64,000 nt of DNA from CAYSFW01 sp964620675 (GCA_964620675.1 CAZUJU010000010.1:1-64000), one strand, 5' to 3'. Positions 26,919 through 35,600 are shown, numbered from the stretch's first letter. Numbers and translations: made by a program. The notes: generated from the sequence alone by a model not told the origin.

Positions 26919-27227
26919 TCATTCCGCCGGTAGTTTCTGATGCGTCGTACATTCCTGCTGCGACAGATTCTAGGTGAGCGAATTCCTTTTTTTAAGCGTT
27001 CGCGCGCGCATTTTGACCGATTAACAGAACCGAGTCACATAAAATCGGACAGAACCAAGCCGCTAAGCGCAACGGGTCACGCGGTGTTGCGCCGCGGTCG
27101 TTCAGTTTTTACGACGATTTACGCGTTCCCGCTTAATGCAGCTAGCCAGTGGTTGAGACCCGGCGAATAGGCGCCTTGCAAACCACGAATCAACTAATGG
27201 CCCGCAGGCGCGAGCCGAAGCGCGTGT
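26919..27227. other. Region upstream of fimV
   Basis: These 309 bp contain no convincing gene. The half nearest fimV is AT-rich and holds a minus-strand TAGAAT around 26968-26973 that could be a -10 element, without a clear -35. The fimV promoter is expected here. Confidence 0.35.
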
Positions 27228-27335
27228 TCAGGCGCCAAATTGCGCCCTCGCCAGTGCGAATCCCAGTGACCAGAGCACGATGGCTGAAATGATGATCAGC
27301 GCAAATGCCAAGGTTCGGTGGTGGTGAAATCCCAT
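27228..27335 (-). CDS. Small single-helix membrane protein (35 residues)
   Basis: This short ORF starts with an ATG preceded at good spacing by AAGGAG. It encodes a histidine-rich N terminus (MGFHHHRT) and one transmembrane helix of about 20 residues (LAFALIIISAIVLWSLGFA), ending ARAQFGA. The strong ribosome site and a clean helix argue that it is real despite its size. It lies alone on the minus strand between fimV and pepN, so it may share a transcript with fimV. No family is recognised. Confidence 0.55.
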   Translation of the reverse strand: MGFHHHRTLAFALIIISAIVLWSLGFALARAQFGA

Positions 27336-27684
27336 GATTGCCTTGCTCCTTCGGGGTTTAGACCTCGAATTCATGAAGGTTGGGGTGCAAAGTTCGTTCC
27401 ATCATCCGGGTCATTGCGTATCAATGAGATAACCATAGTCCCCGGATTCTTGAATATCACATTCAACCCGCGCGTTGCTGTGGGTATGGGCCGAGAGGGA
27501 CCTGGTTGGGTTTGTTGCGGCGGAACGTTCCGCGTCACGCAAGCGCGATGCAAGGATTCGCGCTGAACGGGATTGGTTTGCTCCGCAATGGTGCGCAAGC
27601 GATTACGGTGATTCCGCGTATTGCGATGCACGCGCAGTGAAGCGGTATGATCTTCGCCCCGCAATCGAAGTAGTAACTGCCCGC
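27336..27684 (+). promoter_or_regulatory. Region upstream of pepN with candidate promoter
   Basis: No gene is apparent. TTGCGA (27621-27626) and TATGAT (27646-27651) are separated by 19 bp, a weak sigma-70-like pair. It would give a leader of about 27 bases before the pepN ATG. The wide spacing makes this tentative. Confidence 0.35.
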
Positions 27685-30327
27685 ATGAAGGATTCCACGC
27701 CTCGCGCCATTTTTCTCAAGGATTATCAGGCTTCGTCGTACCTGATCGATACCACCGAGCTTTGGTTCGATTTACAGGACGGTCACACAGTGGTGACGGC
27801 ACGCCTGACCCTGCGCCGCAATCCGCTGTGCGAGGCGCGCCCGCCCGAATTGCGGCTGGACGGCGAGCAGCTCGAACTGCTCACGATTTCCCTGGATGCG
27901 CAGCCGCTCGCCGCCGAGCGGTATCGGCTGGATGAGTGCGGGCTGACCCTGCTCGATCCACCTGATGCGTTGGTGTTGGAGACAACGGTGCGCATCCACC
28001 CCGAGCGCAACACCGCGCTGGAGGGTCTGTACCAGTCTTCGGGCAACTATTGTACTCAATGCGAGGCTGAAGGCTTTCGGCGCATCACCTTCTATCTCGA
28101 CCGGCCGGACGTGATGGCGGTCTTCACGACCACGATCGAGGCCGAACGCGCGCGGTTCCCCATATTGCTCAGCAATGGCAATCCGGTGGCTTCGGGGGAC
28201 GCTGACGGCGCGCGGCATTGGGTAAAGTGGAACGATCCGTTTCCCAAGCCGGCTTACCTGTTTGCGTTGGTCGCCGGCAATCTGGCGCTGACTGAGGACC
28301 ATTTCGTAACCGCGTCTGGACGCGAGATCGCGCTGCGCATCTATACCGAACCACACAACGCCGACAAGACCGCCCACGCGATGCGTTCATTGCACAAGGC
28401 GATGCGTTGGGACGAGCAGCGTTTCGGTCTTGAATACGACCTCGACCTCTTCATGATCGTGGCGGTGGACGATTTCAACATGGGCGCAATGGAGAACAAG
28501 GGGCTCAACGTCTTCAACTCGAAGCTCTTGCTGGCGCGCCCGGATACCGCGACCGACGCCGATTACGAGGCGATCGAAGCGGTCATCGCGCACGAATATT
28601 TTCACAACTGGACCGGCAACCGCGTGACCTGCCGCGATTGGTTTCAGTTGTCGCTGAAGGAGGGGCTGACCGTCTTTCGCGATCAGGAGTTTACGGCCGA
28701 CATGAGTTCGCCTGCGGTTAAGCGCATCGACGACGTCCGCAAGCTGCGCACCTTTCAGTTCGCCGAGGATGCGAGCCCCATGGCGCACCCGGTACGACCC
28801 GCGTCGTATATGGAAATCAACAACTTTTACACCATGACGGTGTACGACAAAGGCGCCGAGGTGGTGCGGATGTATCAAACCTTGCTCGGGCGCGACGGTT
28901 TTCGCAAGGGGATGGATCTGTACTTCCTGCGTCACGACGGCCAGGCGGTGACCACGGACGATTTTCGCGCCGCGATGGCGGACGCAAACGTGGTCGATCT
29001 CGATCAGTTCCAGCGTTGGTACGATCAGGCTGGAACGCCGGAACTGGAAATCGCCGACGGCTGGGAGGCGCATCAAGGCCATTACACCTTGTCGGTCAGT
29101 CAAACCTGTCCGCCGACCGGCGAGAATCGCCACAAGCAGCCCTTTCTGATCCCATTGACCGTCAGTTTGCTCGATCGTACCGGACAAGCGTTGCCGTTAC
29201 AGCGGATGGACGAACCCGCGGTCGGCGCGACCGAACGGGTCCTGCAGCTGACTGAAGCGACGCAGCATTTCACCTTTGTCGGGCTTTCCGAACGACCCGT
29301 GCCGTCGCTGCTGCGCCACTACTCGGCACCGGTCAAACTGCGTTACGACTACCAAATCGAGCAGCTTGCGTTCCTGATGGCGCATGACACGGATGCCTTT
29401 AACCGCTGGGAAGCCGGGCAGCGGTTGGCGACCCGGATGCTGCTTGACGCGGTGGCGCAGGTGCAAACCGGCGCCACGATTGCGGAGCACCCGGAACTCC
29501 AGGCCGCATTCGAAACCTTGTTGCGCCGGCCGGTCGACGACCCGGCGTTGCTCGCCGAGGCGCTGGTGTTGCCGGATGAAGGCTATCTCGCGGAGCAGCT
29601 CCCGGTAATCGATGTGGATGCCATTCACAGTGCGCGCGAGGCCCTGCGTCGTAACCTCGCGCGGCAACTGTTGCCGCTGTGGCGGGGCGCGTATGCCGCG
29701 CATGAAACGCCGGGCGACTATCGCTATCAGGCGCTTGACGCGGGCAAACGCCGACTCAAGAACGTCGCGCTGGCCTATTGGGTGATATCCGGCGAAGTCG
29801 AAGCGCGGCGCGTTGCGCTGGCCCAATTCACCGCCGCCGCGAACATGACAGACGGCATGGGCGCGTTGCGAGCACTCAACCAGCTTGATTGCACAGAGCG
29901 CGATCAAGCCCTGCGCGCGTTCCATGATCAGTGGCAGGACGATCCGCTCGTGCTCGACAAGTGGTTCATGCTGGAGGCCGGCGCCGCGCTGCCCGCGACC
30001 CTCGATCGGGTCCGCGCGCTACTCGACCATCCGCGTTACAGCTCGCGTAAACCGAATCGGGTGCGCGCCTTGATTGGGGCGTTTACCCAAAATACATCGA
30101 GCTTTCACCGTGCCGATGGTGCTGGTTATGGGTTGGTAGCGGAACAGATTCTGGTGCTCGATCCGATCAATCCCCAGATTGCCGCGCGTCTGGTCAAGTC
30201 GTTCAGCCGTTGGCGCCGCTACGACGCTGCGCGACAGGCTTCGATGCGGGCACATCTTGAACGCATTCGGAATACCGCATCGCTCTCGCGCGATGTGTTC
30301 GAGATTGTCGATCGCAGCCTTGCGTAA
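27685..30327 (+). CDS. pepN: Aminopeptidase N (M1 family)
   Basis: This 880-residue cytoplasmic zinc aminopeptidase removes N-terminal residues from peptides. GAMEN (267-271), which recognises the peptide N terminus, and the zinc motif HEYFHNWTGNR (His303, His307, with Glu326 in LKEGLTVFRDQE) are intact. The C-terminal helical domain contains FHRADGAGYGLVAEQILVLD, typical of E. coli-type PepN. Length (E. coli 870) agrees. The ATG at 27685 is chosen because the conserved N terminus RAIFLKDYQASSYLID follows it directly; the longer upstream frame has no matching sequence. Confidence 0.96.
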   Translation: MKDSTPRAIFLKDYQASSYLIDTTELWFDLQDGHTVVTARLTLRRNPLCEARPPELRLDGEQLELLTISLDAQPLAAERYRLDECGLTLLDPPDALVLETTVRIHPERNTALEGLYQSSGNYCTQCEAEGFRRITFYLDRPDVMAVFTTTIEAERARFPILLSNGNPVASGDADGARHWVKWNDPFPKPAYLFALVAGNLALTEDHFVTASGREIALRIYTEPHNADKTAHAMRSLHKAMRWDEQRFGLEYDLDLFMIVAVDDFNMGAMENKGLNVFNSKLLLARPDTATDADYEAIEAVIAHEYFHNWTGNRVTCRDWFQLSLKEGLTVFRDQEFTADMSSPAVKRIDDVRKLRTFQFAEDASPMAHPVRPASYMEINNFYTMTVYDKGAEVVRMYQTLLGRDGFRKGMDLYFLRHDGQAVTTDDFRAAMADANVVDLDQFQRWYDQAGTPELEIADGWEAHQGHYTLSVSQTCPPTGENRHKQPFLIPLTVSLLDRTGQALPLQRMDEPAVGATERVLQLTEATQHFTFVGLSERPVPSLLRHYSAPVKLRYDYQIEQLAFLMAHDTDAFNRWEAGQRLATRMLLDAVAQVQTGATIAEHPELQAAFETLLRRPVDDPALLAEALVLPDEGYLAEQLPVIDVDAIHSAREALRRNLARQLLPLWRGAYAAHETPGDYRYQALDAGKRRLKNVALAYWVISGEVEARRVALAQFTAAANMTDGMGALRALNQLDCTERDQALRAFHDQWQDDPLVLDKWFMLEAGAALPATLDRVRALLDHPRYSSRKPNRVRALIGAFTQNTSSFHRADGAGYGLVAEQILVLDPINPQIAARLVKSFSRWRRYDAARQASMRAHLERIRNTASLSRDVFEIVDRSLA

Positions 30328-30626
30328 ATGGTGGGTGGCGAATCCGCGCAACGTCCCAGGCAAGCTGAGCTTTGCGACCGGCGGTTGCGGTGTGAGTCGC
30401 CAAAAGTGTGAGCGACCTCGCATTAATTTCTGTCGGACCGCACTACTTTTCGGATGAATGAAAAGCGCATGTGCTCAAGGGGAAGAGTCGTCATCGTGGA
30501 CCGCCCCAAGCTCTGCCGCTCACTGCAACGCCCGACTTGGGTCGCGGCGTGTCGTAGACCAAGAAATCAACCCTGAGGCCGGCGCGCGCGATCGGTCAGC
30601 CTTACCCAACTCCGCGAGCGTGTTCT
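30328..30626. other. Intergenic region after pepN
   Basis: About 300 bp in which I see no gene, clear promoter or terminator. Confidence 0.3.
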
Positions 30627-30923
30627 ATGCTGTATCGCGTTAAAAAGATCTTCAGTCGCAAAGGGCAGGTGCTGTCGGAAGGGGCCGAGATCGAATGTTC
30701 CGAACGAGAAGCCGTGCAACTCTGGATGGGGGGATACATCGCACCCGTGTTTCCGGCGAAACCTGCGCCAGTGCGCCGATCGCGGCGTACCGCGGCGATC
30801 ACCGAAACGCGGTTGGCGACGATCAAGGCTTCCCTCTCGGCGGAACTCGCGGCCGGCGAGGGGGCTTCCGCCCCGGAACCGATCAAGGCGCACGGTCGCG
30901 TGGGCGAGCCCAAACGCGGTTGA
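30627..30923 (+). CDS. Small hypothetical protein
   Basis: This 98-residue ORF has coding-type codon use. The first 40 residues (YRVKKIFSRKGQVLSEGAEI followed by ECSEREAVQLWMGGYIAPV) resemble small beta-barrel modules found in phage-type proteins, where a modified residue pattern precedes 'GY(I/V)xPV'. The remainder is an Arg/Ala/Glu-rich tail. No phage gene is nearby. Function is unknown; it lies alone between pepN and dksA. Confidence 0.5.
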   Translation: MLYRVKKIFSRKGQVLSEGAEIECSEREAVQLWMGGYIAPVFPAKPAPVRRSRRTAAITETRLATIKASLSAELAAGEGASAPEPIKAHGRVGEPKRG

Positions 30924-31136
30924 ATCGATTTGCTCAAGACGAAATCTTGCCGCGTGGCGACGGCCCGTGCTGCCAAAATGCGTAAATGGGCAGCTTGCCA
31001 TTGCGGTTGTGCTTGCGTTGTCGCCGAACGAAGTCTAAAAAAAGGAGTCGATTACATCAGGGAAACGATGCCAGTTTGGGTTGCCCGCTCGTCCGGCACG
31101 CGTGGCGGACGAGCATGCTTGTACGGCGCGGCTTAC
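30924..31136. other. Intergenic region before the dksA promoter
   Basis: I see no gene in this stretch. A reading frame that runs through it into dksA lacks coding character before the dksA start. Confidence 0.3.
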
Positions 31137-31165
31137 TTGCTCAAACCGCATTACTTCGGTATAGA
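31137..31165 (+). promoter_or_regulatory. Candidate sigma-70 promoter of dksA
   Basis: TTGCTC (31137-31142) and TATAGA (31160-31165) are spaced by 17 bp in a locally AT-rich stretch. Transcription would begin near 31172, giving a leader of about 115 bases before the dksA GTG. Confidence 0.5.
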
Positions 31166-31191
31166 ATAGCGCGCTTTTTTTGCGGTAGGCC

Positions 31192-31220
31192 CCTAAAGGG
31201 TCAGCTTGAACCCTTTCAGG
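31192..31220 (+). promoter_or_regulatory. Hairpin in the dksA leader
   Basis: CCT plus AAAGGGT (31192-31201) pairs with ACCCTTT plus AGG (31210-31220) with a single bulged C around a short loop. It lies in the predicted 5' untranslated region and lacks a T-run, so it is more likely a stability or control element than a terminator. Confidence 0.4.
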
Positions 31221-31285
31221 CATCGCCTAACTCAGGGACAGAGTCTCGTGTTATTTCACGCAGTTTAGTGAGAGGAGTTATTAAC

Positions 31286-31693
31286 GTGTTGACTGAAAAA
31301 GAATTGCTCAAGCAGTCGAAAGACGATTACATGAACGATACGCAACTCGCGTATTTCAAGGAACTGCTCGTCAAGCAGAAAGACGAGCTGCTTATCAGCC
31401 TACGCGAAACCAGCGCGCACCTGCAGAATCAAGCCCGCGAGACCGACGAAAACGATCGTGCCAGTCTTGAGGAGGAGCGGTGGCTGGAGCTACGAATTCG
31501 AGAACGTGAACTCAAGCTTGTTCGCAAGATCGACGAAGCGTTGCGTCGGATCGAAGAAGGCACCTACGGCTATTGCGAGGACACCGGTGAAGAAATCGGG
31601 CTTGAACGCCTGCTGATTCGACCGACCGCAACGCTTTCGATCGAAGCGAAGCAGCGCCGCGAGACCTTAGAGAAATCTTACGCAGACGAATAG
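31286..31693 (+). CDS. dksA: RNA polymerase-binding regulator DksA, single-cysteine type
   Basis: This 135-residue protein binds the secondary channel of RNA polymerase and with ppGpp controls rRNA and amino-acid promoters. The coiled-coil tip residues are intact: Asp54, Asp57 and Ala59 in DENDRAS, corresponding to Asp71, Asp74 and Ala76 in E. coli. Of the four zinc cysteines only Cys97 remains; the others are Thr100, Ser118 and Ala121. It is therefore of the zinc-independent type known from other proteobacteria. Translation starts at GTG 31286 with AGAGGAG upstream. About 17 N-terminal residues of the E. coli protein are lacking. Confidence 0.93.
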   Translation: MLTEKELLKQSKDDYMNDTQLAYFKELLVKQKDELLISLRETSAHLQNQARETDENDRASLEEERWLELRIRERELKLVRKIDEALRRIEEGTYGYCEDTGEEIGLERLLIRPTATLSIEAKQRRETLEKSYADE

Positions 31694-32151
31694 GCGGGCG
31701 GCTTGCGGCGACGGCGCCGGTGTTTAAGGTACGTACGGTGTCGCGTTACACGGTGCCGCAAGCGTCGCGGCGTTCAGTGCGATCTTGCCGTGCTGCGTGG
31801 TCGTTTCGGCATTGATCGCCGCATCTCCCGCGTTGGAGTCGGACCAATGCCAGCCGATGGCATTCAATGAGTTGCCTGTTTCAACGCCACTTGTAGTGAT
31901 CGGACGCCGATGAGTGAACTCCTTGCCTGCCGCGCTTTCGATCGAATCCCTGCCTCCGCGCGCGAGTTGTCGGGCCGAGCTCCTGCCTTGTCGTCCCGTG
32001 AGCCGATCGCATGCTCGCGGTGTCCGCGTGGCCACTTAGAATCCATGCGCTAACACCGGCGCGCGATGTACCGATATTTCTGGCATGATCGAGGACCGAT
32101 GCCGGGTGTTTTCGCGAACCCCAGCCGTAACTTCGGCGACAACTAAAGGTC
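31694..32151. other. Intergenic region after dksA
   Basis: These 458 bp hold no convincing gene. A 103-residue minus-strand frame (31724-32035) has a low-complexity N terminus but an oddly protein-like end (NSLNAIGWHWSDSNAGDAAI); it might be a remnant. I see no terminator with a T-run after dksA. Confidence 0.3.
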
Positions 32152-33174
32152 ATGAAGCAAGAACGCATCCAGAAACTGCTCGCGCAGGCCGGCCACGGTT
32201 CGCGTCGCGAAATCGAACAATGGCTCGCGCAGGGGCGACTGACGGTTGACGGACAACTTGCCCACCTCGGCGACAAGGCAGCCCCCGGCGCGACCATTCT
32301 GCTCGATGGCAAGCCGTTGCAACTCCAGGAGATGGCGAGCCCGCCGCGGACCATTGCCTACCACAAGCCGGAAGGTGAGGTGGTGTCCCGGCACGATCCC
32401 GAGGGGCGACCGACGGCGTTCGCGATGTTGCCGCGCCTGCGTGGGGCACGCTGGGTCGCGGTCGGTCGACTTGACCTGAACACCTCCGGTTTGCTGTTGT
32501 TTACCACCGATGGCGAGCTGGCTAGCCGCTTGATGCATCCCTCCGGCGAGGTGGAGCGCGAGTACGCCACGCGGGTGCTGGGGGCGGTTTCCGCCGCGGC
32601 GTTGCAAGGTCTGGCGGAGGGCGTCGAGCTCGAAGATGGGCCGGCGCACTTCGAACGCATCGTCGATGTCGGCGGGAGCGGTGCCAACCACTGGTATCAC
32701 GTGGTGCTGAAGGAGGGGCGCAAGCGCGAGGTCCGGCGCATGTGGGAATCCCAAGGGGCTCGCGTGAGTCGTTTGATACGCGTTCGGTACGGGCCGATCG
32801 AGCTTGGCCGTACCCTGCGACCGGGGCGGTGGCGCGAGCTTGAGAGCGACGAGATCAAGACGCTTTACGCCAGCGCGGGTCTCAAACCGCCGCGGATTCA
32901 GACCTTTCGTCCGGGACGCGTCAAGGGTCCGCCGACCACCGCGCGACGGGTCGAGCGTGAGCGCCCGCCGGCCGAAGCGCGCATCGCGGACCGAGCCGAG
33001 GGCCAACGGTCGCTCCGTCGACCGGCGGCCGAGGGACCTTGGACCAGCGAGCCGCGAACCGCACGAGCCGCGAGCGGGCGCGAACGGGGCTTTGAGCGTG
33101 CGACCGATCCCGCCGGACCTAGGCCCGGGCAAGCCCACCGCAAACCACGCCTGGCGCGCACGCGCAAACTGTGA
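32152..33174 (+). CDS. rluB: 23S rRNA pseudouridine synthase, RluB type
   Basis: This 340-residue protein has an N-terminal S4 RNA-binding domain (about 3-48, ERIQKLLAQAGHGSRREIEQ) and an RsuA/RluB/E/F catalytic domain (about 65-235). The catalytic aspartate lies in GRLDLNTSGLLLFTTDG. KEGRKREVRRMWESQG matches RluB, which modifies U2605 of 23S rRNA. The last 95 residues are a disordered Arg/Pro-rich tail, a common RluB feature. It overlaps the next gene by 4 bp. RluB is preferred over RluE/RluF because of the S4 domain and tail. Confidence 0.9.
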   Translation: MKQERIQKLLAQAGHGSRREIEQWLAQGRLTVDGQLAHLGDKAAPGATILLDGKPLQLQEMASPPRTIAYHKPEGEVVSRHDPEGRPTAFAMLPRLRGARWVAVGRLDLNTSGLLLFTTDGELASRLMHPSGEVEREYATRVLGAVSAAALQGLAEGVELEDGPAHFERIVDVGGSGANHWYHVVLKEGRKREVRRMWESQGARVSRLIRVRYGPIELGRTLRPGRWRELESDEIKTLYASAGLKPPRIQTFRPGRVKGPPTTARRVERERPPAEARIADRAEGQRSLRRPAAEGPWTSEPRTARAASGRERGFERATDPAGPRPGQAHRKPRLARTRKL

Positions 33175-33830
33175 CCCATCATCGCGAGGTCTTCCGGCGG
33201 CTGTTCGAGCGCTGGGGGCCACGCCACTGGTGGCCGGCGGAGACCCCGTTCGAGGTCATGGTCGGCGCGATTCTGACCCAGAACACCGCTTGGACCAACG
33301 TCGAAAAGGCCATCGCAAATCTCAAGCGGGCCGATGTGCTCGATCCACACGCCCTGGCCGAGCTCGACGAAAGCGTGCTCGCACTGCACTTGCGGCCGTC
33401 CGGATACTTCAACGTCAAGGCACGGCGCTTGCAGAGTTTTTGCCGTTGGTACGTCACTGCGGGCGGCTGGGAATCCCTTTCGCGGCTGCCCACCGCCGCA
33501 TTGCGCCCGGCGTTGCTCGCGGTCCACGGGGTCGGGCGCGAAACTGCTGACGACATCCTGCTCTATGCCTTTGCCCGCCCGGTATTTGTCATTGATGCCT
33601 ACACCGTGCGTCTGTTCCAGCGTCTAGGGCTTGCTGCCAGCGCCGACTACGAAACGCTGCGCCGCGATTTCGAAACGGCGTTGCCATCCGAGGTGGCACT
33701 TTTCAACGAGTTCCATGCCCTGATCGTGCAGCAGGGCAAGACGGTGTGTCGGCCGAAGCCGCGGTGTGCCCATTGCTGTCTGCGCACGATTTGCGCGTCT
33801 GAGGCGGATCAGGCGCACGGTGGCCCGTAG
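33171..33830 (+). CDS. HhH-GPD DNA glycosylase, MagIII/endonuclease III-like
   Basis: This 219-residue protein has the helix-hairpin-helix glycosylase fold. WWPAETPFEVMVGAILTQNT and the hairpin GVGRETADDILLYA followed by VFVIDAY closely resemble Helicobacter MagIII, a 3-methyladenine DNA glycosylase. The lysine used by endonuclease III for its lyase step is Glu here (GVGRETA), while the essential aspartate (VIDAYT) is kept, predicting a monofunctional glycosylase. A C-terminal cysteine cluster C-x5-C-x2-C-x5-C (CRPKPRCAHC onward) suggests a 4Fe-4S cluster with one residue less than usual in the first loop. The GTG start is coupled to rluB. Confidence 0.82.
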   Translation: MTHHREVFRRLFERWGPRHWWPAETPFEVMVGAILTQNTAWTNVEKAIANLKRADVLDPHALAELDESVLALHLRPSGYFNVKARRLQSFCRWYVTAGGWESLSRLPTAALRPALLAVHGVGRETADDILLYAFARPVFVIDAYTVRLFQRLGLAASADYETLRRDFETALPSEVALFNEFHALIVQQGKTVCRPKPRCAHCCLRTICASEADQAHGGP

Positions 33831-34561
33831 TGCAGGCCGGTGGTGCCGCGGCTATCCGGCCCGAGTAAGTACAAATATGGCGTGACGACAGCCTCTGGTG
33901 ATGGGTGGAGCGTACGCGGTTCGCCGGGGTAATTGAGGCGGCGCATGGCGGAGTTTACCGGGCCGGTATCGACCGCATTGACCCGCACCGGGCGCTCGCC
34001 GTCGAACTCGTGCGCGAGAATGTCGACCAAGCCGAGCAACCCCGCCTTGGCGACGCCGAACCCGCCCCAGTAGGCGCGCTGACTTGCATGCGAGGAATAC
34101 ACCAGGGTCGGGTCCGGCGCCTCGCGCAGCAGCGGTAGACAGGCCTGAGTCAGGAAGAAGGGGGCATGCAGATTGACCGTCATGACTTTCTGGTACAGGG
34201 CCGCGTCCCAAAACTCAAACGGCGCGAGCGCGCCGATCCACCCGGCGTTGTTCACCAGGCCATCGAGTCGCCCGAGTTGCGCGCGCAGGGTTTCGGCGAG
34301 CGCCAGGTAGTCGGCTACGGTTGCGCCTAGCAGATCCATTGGATACGCGGCCGGCTGCGGCGCGCCAGCGGCGACGATGGCGTCGTAGACCGCTTCGAGT
34401 TTCGCCACCGACTTGTCCAGCAGCACCACGGTCGCGCCGTGGCGGGCACAGGCCAGCGCCAGCGCCGCACCGATCCCATCCGCCGCGCCGGTGACCAGGA
34501 TGACGCGCTCGCGCAGCAAGTCGGCGGGCGGGGCGTAGTGTGCAATCGGGTCGGCAATCAT
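33809..34561 (-). CDS. YciK-like short-chain dehydrogenase, catalytic Tyr replaced
   Basis: This 250-residue Rossmann-fold protein resembles E. coli YciK: VILVTGAADGIGAALALA (nucleotide loop), LDGLVNNAGWIG and MTVNLHAPFFLTQACLPLL. The active-site serine region reads VYSSHAS. The expected YxxxK is FGVAK, so the catalytic tyrosine is phenylalanine (codon TTC). Either it has another role or the activity is changed. The start at 34561 matches the YciK N terminus (HYAPPADLLRERVILVTG); a longer frame is open upstream. It is convergent with the MagIII-like gene and overlaps it by 22 bp. Confidence 0.82.
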   Translation of the reverse strand: MIADPIAHYAPPADLLRERVILVTGAADGIGAALALACARHGATVVLLDKSVAKLEAVYDAIVAAGAPQPAAYPMDLLGATVADYLALAETLRAQLGRLDGLVNNAGWIGALAPFEFWDAALYQKVMTVNLHAPFFLTQACLPLLREAPDPTLVYSSHASQRAYWGGFGVAKAGLLGLVDILAHEFDGERPVRVNAVDTGPVNSAMRRLNYPGEPRTLHPSPEAVVTPYLYLLGPDSRGTTGLHYGPPCA

Positions 34562-34713
34562 TGGAGCGCGGTCGGGGTAGTCAAAACGATCCGGAAGCCT
34601 AACAGGCGCACTCGTCCGGGCAAACCCCGCGACCGCCTTCACCGCACTTGACGCCGGATGGGTGCGGAATTTCTGGTATAACGCGGAGACCGAATCTCGG
34701 CCTGGAGCGAGGC

Positions 34714-35007
34714 ATGCGCGCGGCGCGGCAATGGTTTGTCTACATCCTTCGATGCGCCGATGGCACGCTGTATACCGGGATCACGACCGATCTGGCTCGG
34801 CGCATCGAGGCACACAACGCTGGCGGCAGACACGGCGCGCGCTATACCCTCGGCCGGCGTCCGGTCGCGCTGGCGTATTGCGAAACGGCAACTGACCGTT
34901 CCGCGGCGACGCGGCGCGAGGCGGCGCTCAAGCGCCTGAGCCGGGCCGCGAAGTGGGCCTTGTGCGCTGGCGCCGACGGGTTGAATTCCGAGTCGCTCAA
35001 TGGCTAG
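34714..35007 (+). CDS. GIY-YIG domain protein (YhbQ family)
   Basis: This 97-residue single-domain protein carries the GIY-YIG nuclease core: WFVYILRCADGTLYTGITTD, then ARRIEAHNAGGRHGARYT. Its size and sequence fit the small YhbQ/UPF0213 group, one of whose E. coli members is YhbQ; the physiological substrate is unsettled. The ATG at 34714 follows GGAGCGAGG, and an upstream in-frame extension has no conserved residues. Confidence 0.88.
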   Translation: MRAARQWFVYILRCADGTLYTGITTDLARRIEAHNAGGRHGARYTLGRRPVALAYCETATDRSAATRREAALKRLSRAAKWALCAGADGLNSESLNG

Positions 35008-35121
35008 TTCGCGCTGGGGCTGCACCGCATGGCCGCAGGGCGTCTGCGCGTCAGAGCAGCGCTACTCCGTGGCTCGCAACTGGGATATAGTGCTTGGCTG
35101 AGTTTGCAAACGAGGTGTGCA

Positions 35122-35595
35122 ATGGGACTTAAGCTGTTGGAAGGACAGATGTCCATTGGGGATGAGCGGGTCGCCATCGTGGTGTCGCGGTTCAATGGTT
35201 ACATCGTCGAAAGCCTGGTCAAAGGCGCGATCGATACCCTCAAGCGCCACGGTATGGCTGAGGACGCGATCACCGTGGCCTATGTGCCGGGCGCGCTGGA
35301 GATCCCGCTGGTGGTGCAGACCTTGGCCGAATCCGGGCGTTACGGTGCGGTGCTCGCGCTGGGCGCGGTGATTCGCGGTGCGACACCGCATTTCGATATC
35401 GTCGCTGGCGAGAGCGCCAAGTCGCTGTCGAAGATCGCGCTTGATACGCGGGTGCCGGTGATTAACGGCATTCTGACGACCAATACGATTGAACAGGCGA
35501 TCGAGCGTGCTGGCACCAAGGCGGGCAACAAAGGCGTCGATGCGGCGATCGGAGCGATCGAGATGATTTCGCTGCTCAAGCAGATCAGCGCCTGA
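35122..35595 (+). CDS. ribH: 6,7-dimethyl-8-ribityllumazine synthase
   Basis: This 157-residue enzyme condenses 5-amino-6-ribitylamino-uracil with dihydroxybutanone phosphate, the penultimate step of riboflavin synthesis. VVSRFNGYIVESLVKGAID, YVPGALEIPLVVQ and the catalytic-site segment GAVIRGATPHFDIVAGES with its histidine are conserved. It heads the ribH-nusB-thiL-pgpA group (gaps of 5 and 7 bp, then an overlap). The usual upstream ribE and ribBA are not here; the GIY-YIG gene precedes instead. Confidence 0.96.
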   Translation: MGLKLLEGQMSIGDERVAIVVSRFNGYIVESLVKGAIDTLKRHGMAEDAITVAYVPGALEIPLVVQTLAESGRYGAVLALGAVIRGATPHFDIVAGESAKSLSKIALDTRVPVINGILTTNTIEQAIERAGTKAGNKGVDAAIGAIEMISLLKQISA

Positions 35596-35600
35596 ACGGC

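Noticed and set aside
30986..31285. Upstream extension of the dksA frame (235 residues in total)
   Set aside because: The extra part lacks conservation, covers the predicted promoter and leader hairpin, and the GTG at 31286 has a strong ribosome site.
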